NCBI RefSeq assembly: GCF_002153425.1
Contig: NZ_KZ119600.1
Span: forward strand, 507,356-571,355
Reading direction: 5' to 3'
DNA from: Litchfieldia alkalitelluris
GTDB taxonomy: Bacteria > Bacillota > Bacilli > Bacillales > Salisediminibacteriaceae
DNA length: 64,000 nucleotides
Shown: in pieces, positions 8,276 to 16,829 of the stretch
Numbering within the stretch: the first letter of the stretch is position 1
Layout: each line of letters opens with the position of its first letter
The notes under the pieces: model-generated
Databases searched by the model: none
What the model was told of the DNA's origin: nothing
The model's input: the letters and a program-made list of their open reading frames with translations, nothing else
Position numbers and translations under genes: made by a program

Positions 8276-10123
8276 GTGAATCAACAAAGAAACCAAACAT
8301 TGATAGAGTATCGTTCACACTTTTTAGAGCGAATATACGAAAAAAATAGCGCCCATGTCATGTATGTGTTTAGTGAGTATGAAATTTATTACAAAAATGC
8401 CCTGTTCTTTATATCTGATGGGTTAGAAAATGGAGAGTATATATTACTTATTGAAAAAGAAGAGTTTTACTCAACTATTAAGACAGATTTATTGTTAAGT
8501 GGTTACTCGGAGGAAAGAGTTGCTTTAATAAAGTTTGTTAACAGAACTGATTTTTATCTTAAAGATAACAAATTTAGCGCTGAAAATAGCTCTATCCAGT
8601 TAAATCAATTCCTTGAAGAGTACAGTGCTGCAGATGTGAGGGTAAGGATATGGGGACGAGTAAACACGAAGGCTGCCTCTATAATTAATCTAATAATATA
8701 TGAAAACGAATGTGACAAAGTAATAAATGATAGTAATGTTCTAACTGTTTGCAGTTATAATGGCTTGGAAACTCCTGCCTACTTCCAAAATGAACTCCTA
8801 AAAGTACATGAATACTTAATGGTCGATGATCAAATTGAAAAATCTCCATTATATAGTAGAAAAAACATAAATTTTTCAGATTCAGATCTAGAAAGGTTAC
8901 GCTCCTTAGAAGAAGAAAACAACCAATTAAAAGTAGCGAATGAAAAACTACTAGTAGAATCAGCGCGTCAAAGGGAATCGGAAATGTTCCTTAAAATTGA
9001 GAAAGAGAATGCTGAAAAGGCGAATTACGAAAAGAATATGTTTTTATCACATATGAGTCATGACTTGAGAACGCCCTTAAATACGATACAAGGATATTCT
9101 CAAATATTACTAATGAAAGAAGAGTACGCGAATAATAAAAAGGAAATCAATAAGATTTATGGTGCTTCGGAACAGTTACTGAAATTGATAGAAGAAATTT
9201 TAGATTTTACAGTAATAGACTCAGGAAAGATAAATGTAAATAAAGAGGTAATCGAGTTGAATTCCTTTTTAGAAAATTGTATTAGTTCCATACTGGATCT
9301 AAATACAACGGATGTAACCGTGCAGTTACATCACGTAGAGAATGATGTCTTTATCCAAGCAGACCCCGTACGTTTAAACCAAATAGTTACCAACCTCTTG
9401 AATAATGCAATTAAGTACAATAATCCAAATGGTGAAATTAGTATTTATTGTTGCGCTAATCAGAATGACGAGATTGTTATTCATTTTAAAGACTCAGGAA
9501 TCGGAATTGAAAAGGAAGAAACGCATTTAATTTTCGAACCATTTTATCGTTCTAAAAGTACGATGAATAGTTGGGAAGGTACAGGTTTAGGATTAGCAAT
9601 TGTTGCCCAGTTGACGAAGAGGATGGGTGGGCATTACGGAGTAGTTTCGGAAAAAGGCGTTGGTTCAACCTTTTGGGTTTCTTTCAAAAAAGCTGATTCA
9701 AATAGGGATATGATCAACGAGAAGTTGCAGGAAATCCAAGAACAAACGCTAGGTGAAAAAGTGCAAATAACCGTACTATATGTGGAAGATAATTCAGAAA
9801 ATATTGCAGTTATGTCCTCTATGCTAGATTTGATGGATCATGTTGAATTAATTGGTGTTGCAACAGGGAAAGAAGGCATAGAAAAAGCGTGCTCAATTCG
9901 TCCAGACATTGTATTGTTAGACCTGAGTTTACCAGATATTGATGGCTTTCAAGTCTTAGGAGAATTAAGATCTAATCCCATCACGAAACATATCCCGATT
10001 GTGGCTGTGAGTGCTGATGCTATGGAGTCAACTGTTAAAAAGGCTCTGAGAGAAGGATGTAAAGCTTATATTACGAAACCAATTCATTATGAAGAGTTAA
10101 GGAATATTATTGAGAGTTATTAA
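8276..10123 (+). CDS. MEDS-domain hybrid sensor histidine kinase with C-terminal receiver
   Basis: Cytoplasmic 615-residue kinase without membrane segments. Residues 1-180 resemble the MEDS (DcmR-type) sensory domain, 205-255 form a coiled coil, HisKA carries H262 in MSHMSHDLRTPLN, and HATPase_c spans about 365-472 with DSGIGIE and GTGLGLA boxes. A receiver domain (497-615) has phosphoacceptor D549 and lysine K601. The start is GTG 8276 behind GGAGG. MEDS-domain kinases are common in sporulating and methanogenic lineages, where the signal is mostly unknown. The terminal receiver implies a phosphorelay with another protein. Confidence 0.9.
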   Translation: MNQQRNQTLIEYRSHFLERIYEKNSAHVMYVFSEYEIYYKNALFFISDGLENGEYILLIEKEEFYSTIKTDLLLSGYSEERVALIKFVNRTDFYLKDNKFSAENSSIQLNQFLEEYSAADVRVRIWGRVNTKAASIINLIIYENECDKVINDSNVLTVCSYNGLETPAYFQNELLKVHEYLMVDDQIEKSPLYSRKNINFSDSDLERLRSLEEENNQLKVANEKLLVESARQRESEMFLKIEKENAEKANYEKNMFLSHMSHDLRTPLNTIQGYSQILLMKEEYANNKKEINKIYGASEQLLKLIEEILDFTVIDSGKINVNKEVIELNSFLENCISSILDLNTTDVTVQLHHVENDVFIQADPVRLNQIVTNLLNNAIKYNNPNGEISIYCCANQNDEIVIHFKDSGIGIEKEETHLIFEPFYRSKSTMNSWEGTGLGLAIVAQLTKRMGGHYGVVSEKGVGSTFWVSFKKADSNRDMINEKLQEIQEQTLGEKVQITVLYVEDNSENIAVMSSMLDLMDHVELIGVATGKEGIEKACSIRPDIVLLDLSLPDIDGFQVLGELRSNPITKHIPIVAVSADAMESTVKKALREGCKAYITKPIHYEELRNIIESY

Positions 10124-10135
10124 ATATTGGCAATT

Positions 10136-10171
10136 GGCGGCAACTCTAAAAACTAGAGTTGCTGCCCTTTT
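10136..10171 (+). terminator. Strong terminator after the MEDS kinase
   Basis: GGCGGCAACTCTA pairs with TAGAGTTGCTGCC (one G-T pair), followed by CTTTT. Confidence 0.9.
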
Positions 10172-10218
10172 AAAGTCAAGTCGTATCCAAAAGGGCTGTC
10201 ATATAACATTCTTTTCTA

Positions 10219-10512
10219 TTACATTTTACCTAGCTCTTTTCCGTTAAAGGAAATGATAACTTCCTTCATGGTTCTTTCTTCACCTTTTCCAGCAAGGTTA
10301 GTTAGTCCTCGGTGAATAAAGAAGAAAACTCCCCCAGAGTATACAAAACCAGCACCAATAATAGCTAAACGTAACTGAAGTTGTTGAAGTGGTGTGATGA
10401 TACTGCTGAAAAAGAAAGTGGTGATGAACAATACGGCAAGAGTGAGGGTTCCAAAAAGAAACAATTTTTTCCCCATAACAGTCAATTTATCAATTTTTTC
10501 TTGATTACCCAT
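10219..10512 (-). CDS. Hypothetical two-TM membrane protein
   Basis: About 97 residues with hydrophobic segments near 17-37 and 48-67 and a cytoplasmic, charged C-terminus. Not recognised. I chose ATG 10512 because AGGGGGAAGGAC ends just before it; a TTG at 10542 is in frame but precedes that site. It is followed, in the same direction but 110 bp upstream, by the AEC transporter. Confidence 0.6.
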   Translation of the reverse strand: MGNQEKIDKLTVMGKKLFLFGTLTLAVLFITTFFFSSIITPLQQLQLRLAIIGAGFVYSGGVFFFIHRGLTNLAGKGEERTMKEVIISFNGKELGKM

Positions 10513-10650
10513 TTGTCCTTCCCCCTTGTATGAGTTGTCCAATACCTTCCTGTTTGTATTAATGTATGAGGAGTGCTGGGGAAAAAGAACAAATGGGTGT
10601 AATTAGTTTACATTTTAATAGTCTGTTATGTTTTTTCACATACCGTATAG

Positions 10651-11628
10651 TCAAAAAATCATTGTTATAAAGTACAATACTGGTAGTACCAGGATTAGCA
10701 GGACCGTGTTTACAAACCAACTTGAATTGGCCAGGTCTTGATCTAAACCAAAGAGCTGGGGTGGAACGAGAGAGGTGAATCCTGGTGGCATCGCCGCTAA
10801 GATAATCACTGTTTTTAAAGCGATCCCGTCATAAATATCTTTCAAGCCCAAGGCAAGGGCGAGGAATGTCACTGTTACAGGGACGATGAGATATTTAATT
10901 CCAGCGATCATGAAGCTCTCTTTTAGAAAACCTTTTACCTTCGACACTTTTAAGTTAAAGCCAGTTGGGACAACAAGGAGGATCGTAAAGATTGGGACTA
11001 GGATACTGTTGAGATCAGCATATACCTCTGGCCTGTCCCAAGGAGATAGATTTAAACTCCCCCCGATAATAATAGCTGTAAGCGTCATAATGATAAATGG
11101 ATTCGTCCCGATTTTTTTCCAAAGGGGAACTGTCTGTTCTTTCAGCTTATTCTCCCCATAAGACTGTGAAATTGGGAATCCAACGGTATAATAGAGAAGG
11201 TCCTCAAACAGCCTAAATAAGGCTACGAAAACAAGGCTCGCTTCTCCGAAAAAAACGAAGCAAAATAAAGCGCCGAAGCTGCCTAAATTAGTAAATGTTC
11301 CTGATGCAAATAAGGCACCCTTTTGTTTGTTTTCTAGCTTTAAGAATTTTCCAGCCAAAAGGGCTAAAGAGCCTCCTAATCCAATGGCAAGCGCTCCTAA
11401 TATGGGAATGTAAACTAAACGGAAATCCTCAAGTTGAACAAACCAAAATGCTCCTAAAATAATGATAGGATTAATAACTAATAACGCAGTCATGGTAGAT
11501 CGTTTTAATACTTGATGCATTTTATTTGGCGATTCTATAAAAAGGCCTTTATCGAGCAAGAGTCTTAATCCTCTGCCGAATAATAGACCGATTACGATGA
11601 TTGACAGTGCAAATATAAAACCACTCAT
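10651..11628 (-). CDS. AEC-family (auxin efflux carrier-like) permease
   Basis: Membrane transporter of 325 residues with about ten predicted helices in two five-helix halves. The first half has the TNLGSFG motif near residue 115 and the second half the AAMPPGFTSLVP motif near 280, both typical of the crossover region of this family. Members export or import organic acids; the substrate here is unknown. It starts with ATG 11628 behind GAGGGAGCTAGG. Monocistronic. Confidence 0.85.
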   Translation of the reverse strand: MSGFIFALSIIVIGLLFGRGLRLLLDKGLFIESPNKMHQVLKRSTMTALLVINPIIILGAFWFVQLEDFRLVYIPILGALAIGLGGSLALLAGKFLKLENKQKGALFASGTFTNLGSFGALFCFVFFGEASLVFVALFRLFEDLLYYTVGFPISQSYGENKLKEQTVPLWKKIGTNPFIIMTLTAIIIGGSLNLSPWDRPEVYADLNSILVPIFTILLVVPTGFNLKVSKVKGFLKESFMIAGIKYLIVPVTVTFLALALGLKDIYDGIALKTVIILAAMPPGFTSLVPPQLFGLDQDLANSSWFVNTVLLILVLPVLYFITMIF

Positions 11629-12088
11629 TCTCCTAGCTCCCTCTTGTTAGCTGTTTTCTTATTCTTCTATAATAACAGTTTCATGATTCTATCACTGTTA
11701 AAATTTGAAGATGACCTATAAAAAATACTTAGGATTAGGCTTAGATAGGGGGACTATGAACTTTATTCAATATATATGGTTACTTTTACTAGGTACTTGT
11801 TTCTATTTTGAATTTTACAAAAACTAATTCCCATAATTATCCTACAATTTGCTATAATATAGAGGTTAATAAGCACGATGGGAAGGGTCTGGGGAGGTTC
11901 TTCTTATTGATTTTCCTATGTCCTATAATTCTGACATAAATGCTTCAAGTTGAAACTTTTCTACTTCATCAATCGTAAAATAGGTCCACATCAATTTTGG
12001 ATATAAACCAACATAATGAGAACTCTACGTATCTTGTGATTTCTATAGGATAAAACAAATTTAAAATAAATGAGGGAGGGTTGTTAAT
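11629..12088. other. Intergenic region ahead of the PspA operon
   Basis: Divergent control region of 460 bp. It contains the SigW-like promoter listed separately. A 23-codon hydrophobic frame at 11756-11827 has a G-rich stretch only 3 nt before its ATG and is not supported well enough to call. Confidence 0.5.
11951..11977 (+). promoter_or_regulatory. SigW-type ECF promoter of the PspA operon
   Basis: TGAAAC (11951-11956), a 17-bp spacer beginning TTTT, and CGTA (11974-11977) fit the Bacillus SigW consensus (TGAAAC, 16-17 bp, CGTA). In B. subtilis the orthologous pspA-ydjGHI operon is known to belong to the SigW regulon, so position and neighbour agree with the motif. Confidence 0.8.
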
Positions 12089-12769
12089 ATGAGCATGCTA
12101 CAAAGGTTTAAAACCATCATGGCCAGTAACGTAAATGCTCTGCTAGATACGTCAAATCCTGCGAAAATGGTGACTAAACATTTGAGAGAGTTAGATAAAG
12201 ATTTTCGCCAGGTGAAAATGGAATTGACAACTTTACAGACGGCAGAGCAAAGGGCGTTGAGGCTACTAAATGAGTGTAAGGCAGAGATAAACAAAATGCA
12301 CCAATACGCCTTGAAAGCAATGGAGACCAATAGGGAAGATATGGCAAGGAGCTTTTTGGAAAAAAAGGCATCATTAGCAACGAAGGAAGCGGACCTAGAG
12401 AAACAATATGAATCTGCAAAGGAATCGACTGGCCAACTGAAGCAAATGTACGAAAAGCTAGCTTCAGACATAGAAACACTAGAATCACGCCGTTCAACCC
12501 TAAAAGGGAAGGCATCTGTTGCATCAGCGCAAAAGAAGATTAATGAAGCAGGTGTTTCAATGTATCAATCCATGTCGTCATTAGACCAAATGGAGGAAGA
12601 GGTCATGCGAGCGCAGTTTGAAGCGGAAGCAATGGCCGAATTAAATGGTGTTCCATTGGACGCATTAGAAAAAAGCAGTAAGTCTGTTGAATCTGCCCCG
12701 AGTAAGCCTTCTCTGGAGGATGAATTAGCTAAGCTGAGGGAAGAGGTAAAGGGAAAGGATCAAACATAA
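12089..12769 (+). CDS. pspA: PspA/IM30-family phage shock protein (YdjF-like)
   Basis: ESCRT-III-related coiled-coil protein of 226 residues that assembles on stressed membranes. The sequence is nearly all helical: an N-terminal amphipathic segment (MSMLQRFKTIM), long coiled coil at about 25-190, and an acidic tail. Start ATG 12089 follows GAGGGAGG. Followed 100 bp later by a YdjG-like gene, and the gene order matches the ydjFGHI operon, so its partner is probably the membrane complex encoded downstream rather than PspC. Confidence 0.9.
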   Translation: MSMLQRFKTIMASNVNALLDTSNPAKMVTKHLRELDKDFRQVKMELTTLQTAEQRALRLLNECKAEINKMHQYALKAMETNREDMARSFLEKKASLATKEADLEKQYESAKESTGQLKQMYEKLASDIETLESRRSTLKGKASVASAQKKINEAGVSMYQSMSSLDQMEEEVMRAQFEAEAMAELNGVPLDALEKSSKSVESAPSKPSLEDELAKLREEVKGKDQT

Positions 12770-12868
12770 ATTTAAGATAATTTAAAGTCTGTTGTAGTGC
12801 GTTACGATTATAGTTTTCTCATCATAAATATCAATAATTAATTATGCAAAAATGGAGAGGTGATAAAG

Positions 12869-13897
12869 ATGATCCTACATTATAAATGTCAAAACTGTGG
12901 AGATGATATGGCATTTGAAACCGGCTCTGGCACGCTTTCCTGTCAGAGCTGTGGGAGACAAGATACGATCGAGAATTTCGATGAAGAGTACATAACAACG
13001 ACTTTTTCAGAGGATGAGGCGAGGGAGTATCATTGTGATAACTGTGGAGCGGATATCATTACAGATGCCGATACGACAGCAACCTCCTGTAGTTTCTGCG
13101 GAGCAGGAGTAGTATTGGCTGACAGGGTTTCTGGCGCTTTAGCTCCATCTAAGGTAATACCTTTTAAAATTAGTAAAGACGAAGCAAAGCAAGCTTTTAA
13201 GAAGTGGTGTAAAAACGGACTCCTTACTCCTGCTGGATTTATGTCTGGGAATCGGGTGAAAGAAATAACAGGAATTTATGTCCCTTTCTGGATGTATGAT
13301 TTAAACAGTCGGGTGAAAGTGAATGGGACTGGTACGAGAGTGCGGACGTATTCAAGGGGAGACTATATTTATACTGAAACAAAGTTTTATGATGTATACC
13401 GTGATATCGACTTGAATTATAAGAAAGTACCTGTTGATGCGTCGGAAAAAATGAATGATGAACTCATGGATAAGGTGGAGCCATATAATTACGAGGCCTT
13501 GAAGGACTTTAAAACACCTTATTTGGCAGGGTATTTAGCAGAGAAGTATAACTTCACAGATGAACAACTTTTTTCACGGGTGAAGTCAAAAATTCAAAGG
13601 TTTATAGATTCCTATGTTAGTTCTACCGTTTCTGGTTATTCTTCTGTTAGTTACCGAAATAAAGACGTACGCACTCGAAAAAGACGTAGTTATTATGTCC
13701 TTCTTCCAGTTTGGATGGTGTATTACGACTATGACAAGCAGGAGCACACCTTTGCCATGAACGGACAAACAGGAAAAGTAGTTGGGAAACCACCTATTTC
13801 TAGCGCAAAAGTAGCAGCATGGTTCGGTGGAATCGCAGGCTCCATCATACTTGTGATGAAGTCAATATCCTTCATTCTAGGTGGTGGTTTCTGGTGA
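12869..13897 (+). CDS. ydjG: YdjG-like zinc-ribbon membrane-associated protein
   Basis: 342 residues with two TFIIB-like zinc ribbons at the N-terminus (CxxC pairs at about 7-10/26-29 and 57-60/74-77 from this start), a conserved globular middle (SKVIPFKI, FWMYDL) and a C-terminal hydrophobic helix (about 317-337). The homologue in the ydjFGHI operon helps anchor PspA. GTG 12860 overlaps the ribosome binding site GGAGAGG, so ATG 12869 is the more likely start. It overlaps the next gene by 4 nt (GTGA). Confidence 0.85.
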   Translation: MILHYKCQNCGDDMAFETGSGTLSCQSCGRQDTIENFDEEYITTTFSEDEAREYHCDNCGADIITDADTTATSCSFCGAGVVLADRVSGALAPSKVIPFKISKDEAKQAFKKWCKNGLLTPAGFMSGNRVKEITGIYVPFWMYDLNSRVKVNGTGTRVRTYSRGDYIYTETKFYDVYRDIDLNYKKVPVDASEKMNDELMDKVEPYNYEALKDFKTPYLAGYLAEKYNFTDEQLFSRVKSKIQRFIDSYVSSTVSGYSSVSYRNKDVRTRKRRSYYVLLPVWMVYYDYDKQEHTFAMNGQTGKVVGKPPISSAKVAAWFGGIAGSIILVMKSISFILGGGFW

Positions 13898-14688
13898 GAA
13901 GTATGAATAGTAATAGGATAATATCGTCGCTGCTCTTATTATTTTTATTGTTTATTCCAGCTGGCGCATTTGTCTCTGCAGAAACCAGTTCTAATCAAGT
14001 AATCTATGATTATGCGGAAGTTCTTTCAGCAGAGGAAAAAGGGCAACTAGAAGTACTTGCCCGTGAATATGCTGATAAAAGAAAGACAGATTTTATCTTC
14101 TTGTCCACGAGAGATACAGGAGGAAGAGATGTAGAAGATTTTATGGGTGATTTTTATGATGATGAAAGGGTAGGTTATGATAAGCCCCATGGGAATGCAG
14201 CTATTTTAACAATAGATTTGGATAATGGTGATGTTTACTCAGCTGGATTTGGGATTGCGGAAGACCTCCTTGATGATCATCGATTAGACTTAATTATGGA
14301 TGAAATTATCGGTGATTTAAGAAGTGAAAACTATGCTAGTGCATTTGAGACATTTATAATCATGGCAGAGGATTATATGGGGTATAGAGCTGGAATTAGC
14401 CCTAATAATCTCATTTTTGAATGGTGGTTTCAAATTTTAGTAGCGGCAGGTGTAGCAGGTGTCGTTGTTGGAGGCATGGCCTATAATTCTGGCGGTAAAG
14501 TGACGGTGAATAAGAACACTTATATGGATGCTGAAAACTCTAGAGTTGTCTCCAGACGTGATACGTATCTAAGAAAAACCGTGTCAAAACGCAGAAAGCC
14601 ATCTAGTAATAATAGTAGAGGTGGCAGAGGCGGAGGCGGGGTTACTCGCGGAGGAAGATCACACAGCGGAAGTCGAAGGAGTTTATAA
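13894..14688 (+). CDS. ydjH: YdjH-like TPM-domain membrane protein
   Basis: 264 residues: signal sequence or N-terminal helix (about 10-30), extracytoplasmic TPM domain (about 38-165, with VIYDYAEVLS at its start), a transmembrane helix near 180-200, and a basic Gly/Arg/Ser-rich cytoplasmic tail ending in RGGRSHSGSRRSL. Starts at GTG 13894, overlapping the stop of the previous gene and preceded by AGGTGG. Topology and position match YdjH, which with YdjG recruits PspA. Confidence 0.85.
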   Translation: MRSMNSNRIISSLLLLFLLFIPAGAFVSAETSSNQVIYDYAEVLSAEEKGQLEVLAREYADKRKTDFIFLSTRDTGGRDVEDFMGDFYDDERVGYDKPHGNAAILTIDLDNGDVYSAGFGIAEDLLDDHRLDLIMDEIIGDLRSENYASAFETFIIMAEDYMGYRAGISPNNLIFEWWFQILVAAGVAGVVVGGMAYNSGGKVTVNKNTYMDAENSRVVSRRDTYLRKTVSKRRKPSSNNSRGGRGGGGVTRGGRSHSGSRRSL

Positions 14689-14735
14689 TACAATAAATTT
14701 GCACCATGTAGTGTGAGAATATATTCTTGAAATAA

Positions 14736-14940
14736 TTTGTTGGAACAAACGGCTGTTTGCGAAGTAACTGTCTCTTCCTCTACGAGCATAAGCTGCGAAT
14801 CCGTCGAGACTACTCGAAGCATACTCGTGATGTAAATGCTCGTTCCAGTGAGAAGGGCGAGCCAAGCAAGACCCCGTATGAACGAGGGGGCTTGCGGTTC
14901 GCCGACGGAAAGGGAGTAAATAGTATGTTGTTCCAACAAA
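14736..14940. mobile_element. 205-bp MITE-like element with 13-bp perfect terminal inverted repeats
   Basis: TTTGTTGGAACAA (14736-14748) and its exact complement TTGTTCCAACAAA (14928-14940) bound the element. Inside is a segment shared with the element at 26661-27030 (CTGTCTCTTCCTCTAC, GTCGAGAC, CTCGTGATGTAAA) and an internal imperfect hairpin around 14848-14895. It carries no gene. No clear target duplication is visible. Confidence 0.7.
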
Positions 14941-15030
14941 ACCTATTTTCAAGGTTGTATACCATTAATTTAAAAATTTTGCCATGGATGATGAAAAGAT
15001 TTAGGAACTAAGTTAGTGTAAGTGTAAGTC

Positions 15031-15120
15031 CATGAGACTCCTGCGGGATTGAAGGCAGGGGTAAGACCCCGCAGTGCGCATGCACGAGGAGGCTTACCAG
15101 CCGCCCGCGGAAAGCGAATA
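15031..15120. repeat. GC-rich palindromic intergenic repeat, copy 1
   Basis: Contains GACTCCTGCGGGAT, GCAGGGGTAAGACCCCGCAG and GGCTTACCAGCC before CCGCGGAAAGCG. The same blocks occur inverted at 21583-21704 and 26757-26892. Each end holds a small hairpin. It lies between ydjH and ydjI. Confidence 0.85.
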
Positions 15121-15231
15121 GACTGAAACGATCACCAACACATGATTTGTATTTTCACGATAGGCTATTTTTTTAAACGACTGTTTAAAAATGAAAGATA
15201 ATATATTTATAGAAAGGAATTGGTGAGTTAA

Positions 15232-16455
15232 ATGTCATTCTTTAGAGGTCAATTATCGAACGTTATAGAGTGGGATGAGTTTCGGGAAGATATGATCTTT
15301 TGGCGATGGGGAAACAAGGAAATCAAAAAGGGAAGTAGATTAATCCTCCGTCAAGGACAGGACGCTATCTTTTTTAACAATGGAAAAATTGAAGGGGTCT
15401 TTACAGAGAGTGGGGACTACGATATTGAATCTGATATTATCCCATTTTTATCAACATTAAAAGGGTTTAAGTTTGGATTTAATTCGGGCATGCGAGTAGA
15501 GGTTGTATTCGTAAATACGAGGACATTCCAGGTGAAGTGGGGAACGAAGGGACCAATTAACATACAGTCTACCTCTCCTCAATTGCCTGGTGGGATTCCA
15601 ATTCGTGCTAATGGAACCTTTAGCTTTAAAGTAAGTGATTACGTAGCATTAATAGATAACGTAGCTGGAGTGAGAGATTCGTATGTGGTCAAAGACGTGC
15701 GCACGAGGATCACGTCAAATATGAATCAGTTTCTAATGAAGTGGATAACGCGAGAAGGAAAAGATATCTTCAACCTTCAGGCAAATGCCTTTGAAATTTC
15801 AGAAGGGATTCGTCAGGATATTGACATGGAGGTTATGAAGAATGGGTTGTCTGTAGTTGAGTTTAATGTTGACGACTTTAACTATCCACCAGAAATTCAA
15901 GAAATGATTAATAAGAGTGCGTCTCAGTCCATGCTTGGAGATGTTGATAAATACCAAAGGCTCGCAATGACCGATGCGATGGCTGAGTCGATGAAATCTG
16001 GAAAAGGTGGCGGTGGTGCTGGCAGCGGGATTTCAGGCACTGCAACGGATATGGCTGGCATGATGATGGGTATGAATATGGCCAATGAGATGATGAAGAG
16101 TATGAATCCGAATCAAAATCAGCCGAATCAGCAGTTTCCAAATCAACAATATCCTAACCAGCAACAGCAATTTCAAGGCCAACAAGGTTTTCCAGGTGGT
16201 CAAGGCGGATCAGGTGGCCAAGGCGGTCAAGGTGGTCAAGGTGGTCAAGGTGGCCAAGGCGGGCAGCAGTGGAACCAATCACAACAGCAGCAATCTCCTT
16301 CTCAATCCCAGTCTAGTCAAGCTGGCGGTGCAGCAGCAGGAGGTAATGGTGGCGATGCTGGTGGTGCAAAGAGTATTCCGAACTTCTGTCCGAACTGTGG
16401 AAGTAGAACTGCCGGCATGAATTTCTGCGGCAACTGTGGACATAAACTAGCTTAA
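15232..16455 (+). CDS. ydjI: YdjI-like SPFH-domain protein with Gly/Gln linker and zinc ribbon
   Basis: 407 residues: an SPFH (band 7)-related domain covering about 10-240, a low-complexity linker at about 260-380 rich in M, then N/Q/P, then about six GGQ repeats, and a C-terminal zinc ribbon (FCPNCG and FCGNCG, residues 383-402). Such proteins form membrane microdomain scaffolds; YdjI is part of the PspA complex. The start is ATG 15232. It is separated from ydjH by 540 bp of repeat elements, so transcription through them or a new promoter is needed. Confidence 0.85.
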   Translation: MSFFRGQLSNVIEWDEFREDMIFWRWGNKEIKKGSRLILRQGQDAIFFNNGKIEGVFTESGDYDIESDIIPFLSTLKGFKFGFNSGMRVEVVFVNTRTFQVKWGTKGPINIQSTSPQLPGGIPIRANGTFSFKVSDYVALIDNVAGVRDSYVVKDVRTRITSNMNQFLMKWITREGKDIFNLQANAFEISEGIRQDIDMEVMKNGLSVVEFNVDDFNYPPEIQEMINKSASQSMLGDVDKYQRLAMTDAMAESMKSGKGGGGAGSGISGTATDMAGMMMGMNMANEMMKSMNPNQNQPNQQFPNQQYPNQQQQFQGQQGFPGGQGGSGGQGGQGGQGGQGGQGGQQWNQSQQQQSPSQSQSSQAGGAAAGGNGGDAGGAKSIPNFCPNCGSRTAGMNFCGNCGHKLA

Positions 16456-16464
16456 TCGTGTTTT

Positions 16465-16498
16465 AGCCAGTAGTGAAATAAACTGCTGGCTTTTTTGT
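16465..16498 (+). terminator. Terminator of the PspA operon
   Basis: AGCCAGTAGT pairs with ACTGCTGGCT, followed by six T residues. Confidence 0.9.
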
Positions 16499-16646
16499 TG
16501 TTTAGCGTACAATGTAAAAGTTTTCAGTCTAGTTTGTGAATATGTTGTTTAGATTGAATAAACTTCTGTTATTTAAGTGCGAAGTTAACATTAACGATTG
16601 TGTTTTTATGATGAGTGAGTTGTTTTAAGAAAGAAGTGTTTGTCAT

Positions 16647-16704
16647 GGACAGTTTTCTAGTTTTAGCAAGTGGAACTGTCCGAGGAAGCTCGTTCCATGG
16701 ACAG
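16647..16704. repeat. Near-solitary 52-bp hairpin module (GGACAG/CTGTCC type)
   Basis: GGACAG at 16647 and again at 16699 are exactly 52 bp apart. The first is followed by a 35-bp module ending in CTGTCC and then a 17-bp spacer, the same geometry as the three large arrays. The rest of 16499-16760 shows no gene. Confidence 0.8.
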
Positions 16705-16762
16705 ATTTCTATTCTTGAAAGCGTATCGAGTATAGGAAAAAGCGGTTGTTAAAATGTGTTTG

Positions 16763-16791
16763 CTGACATAGGGGGCATAATAGGCTATAAT
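16763..16791 (+). promoter_or_regulatory. SigA-type promoter of ctaB
   Basis: CTGACA (16763-16768), 17-bp spacer, TATAAT (16786-16791), ending 38 bp before the ctaB start. Confidence 0.75.
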
Positions 16792-16829
16792 TGCTGTTAG
16801 TTTGAAAAACTCCTTATGGAGGTCTTGTT

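Noticed and set aside
11756-11827. A 23-codon hydrophobic frame upstream of the PspA operon.
   Set aside because: The purine-rich stretch is only 3 nt from its ATG and there is no homology or conservation evidence.
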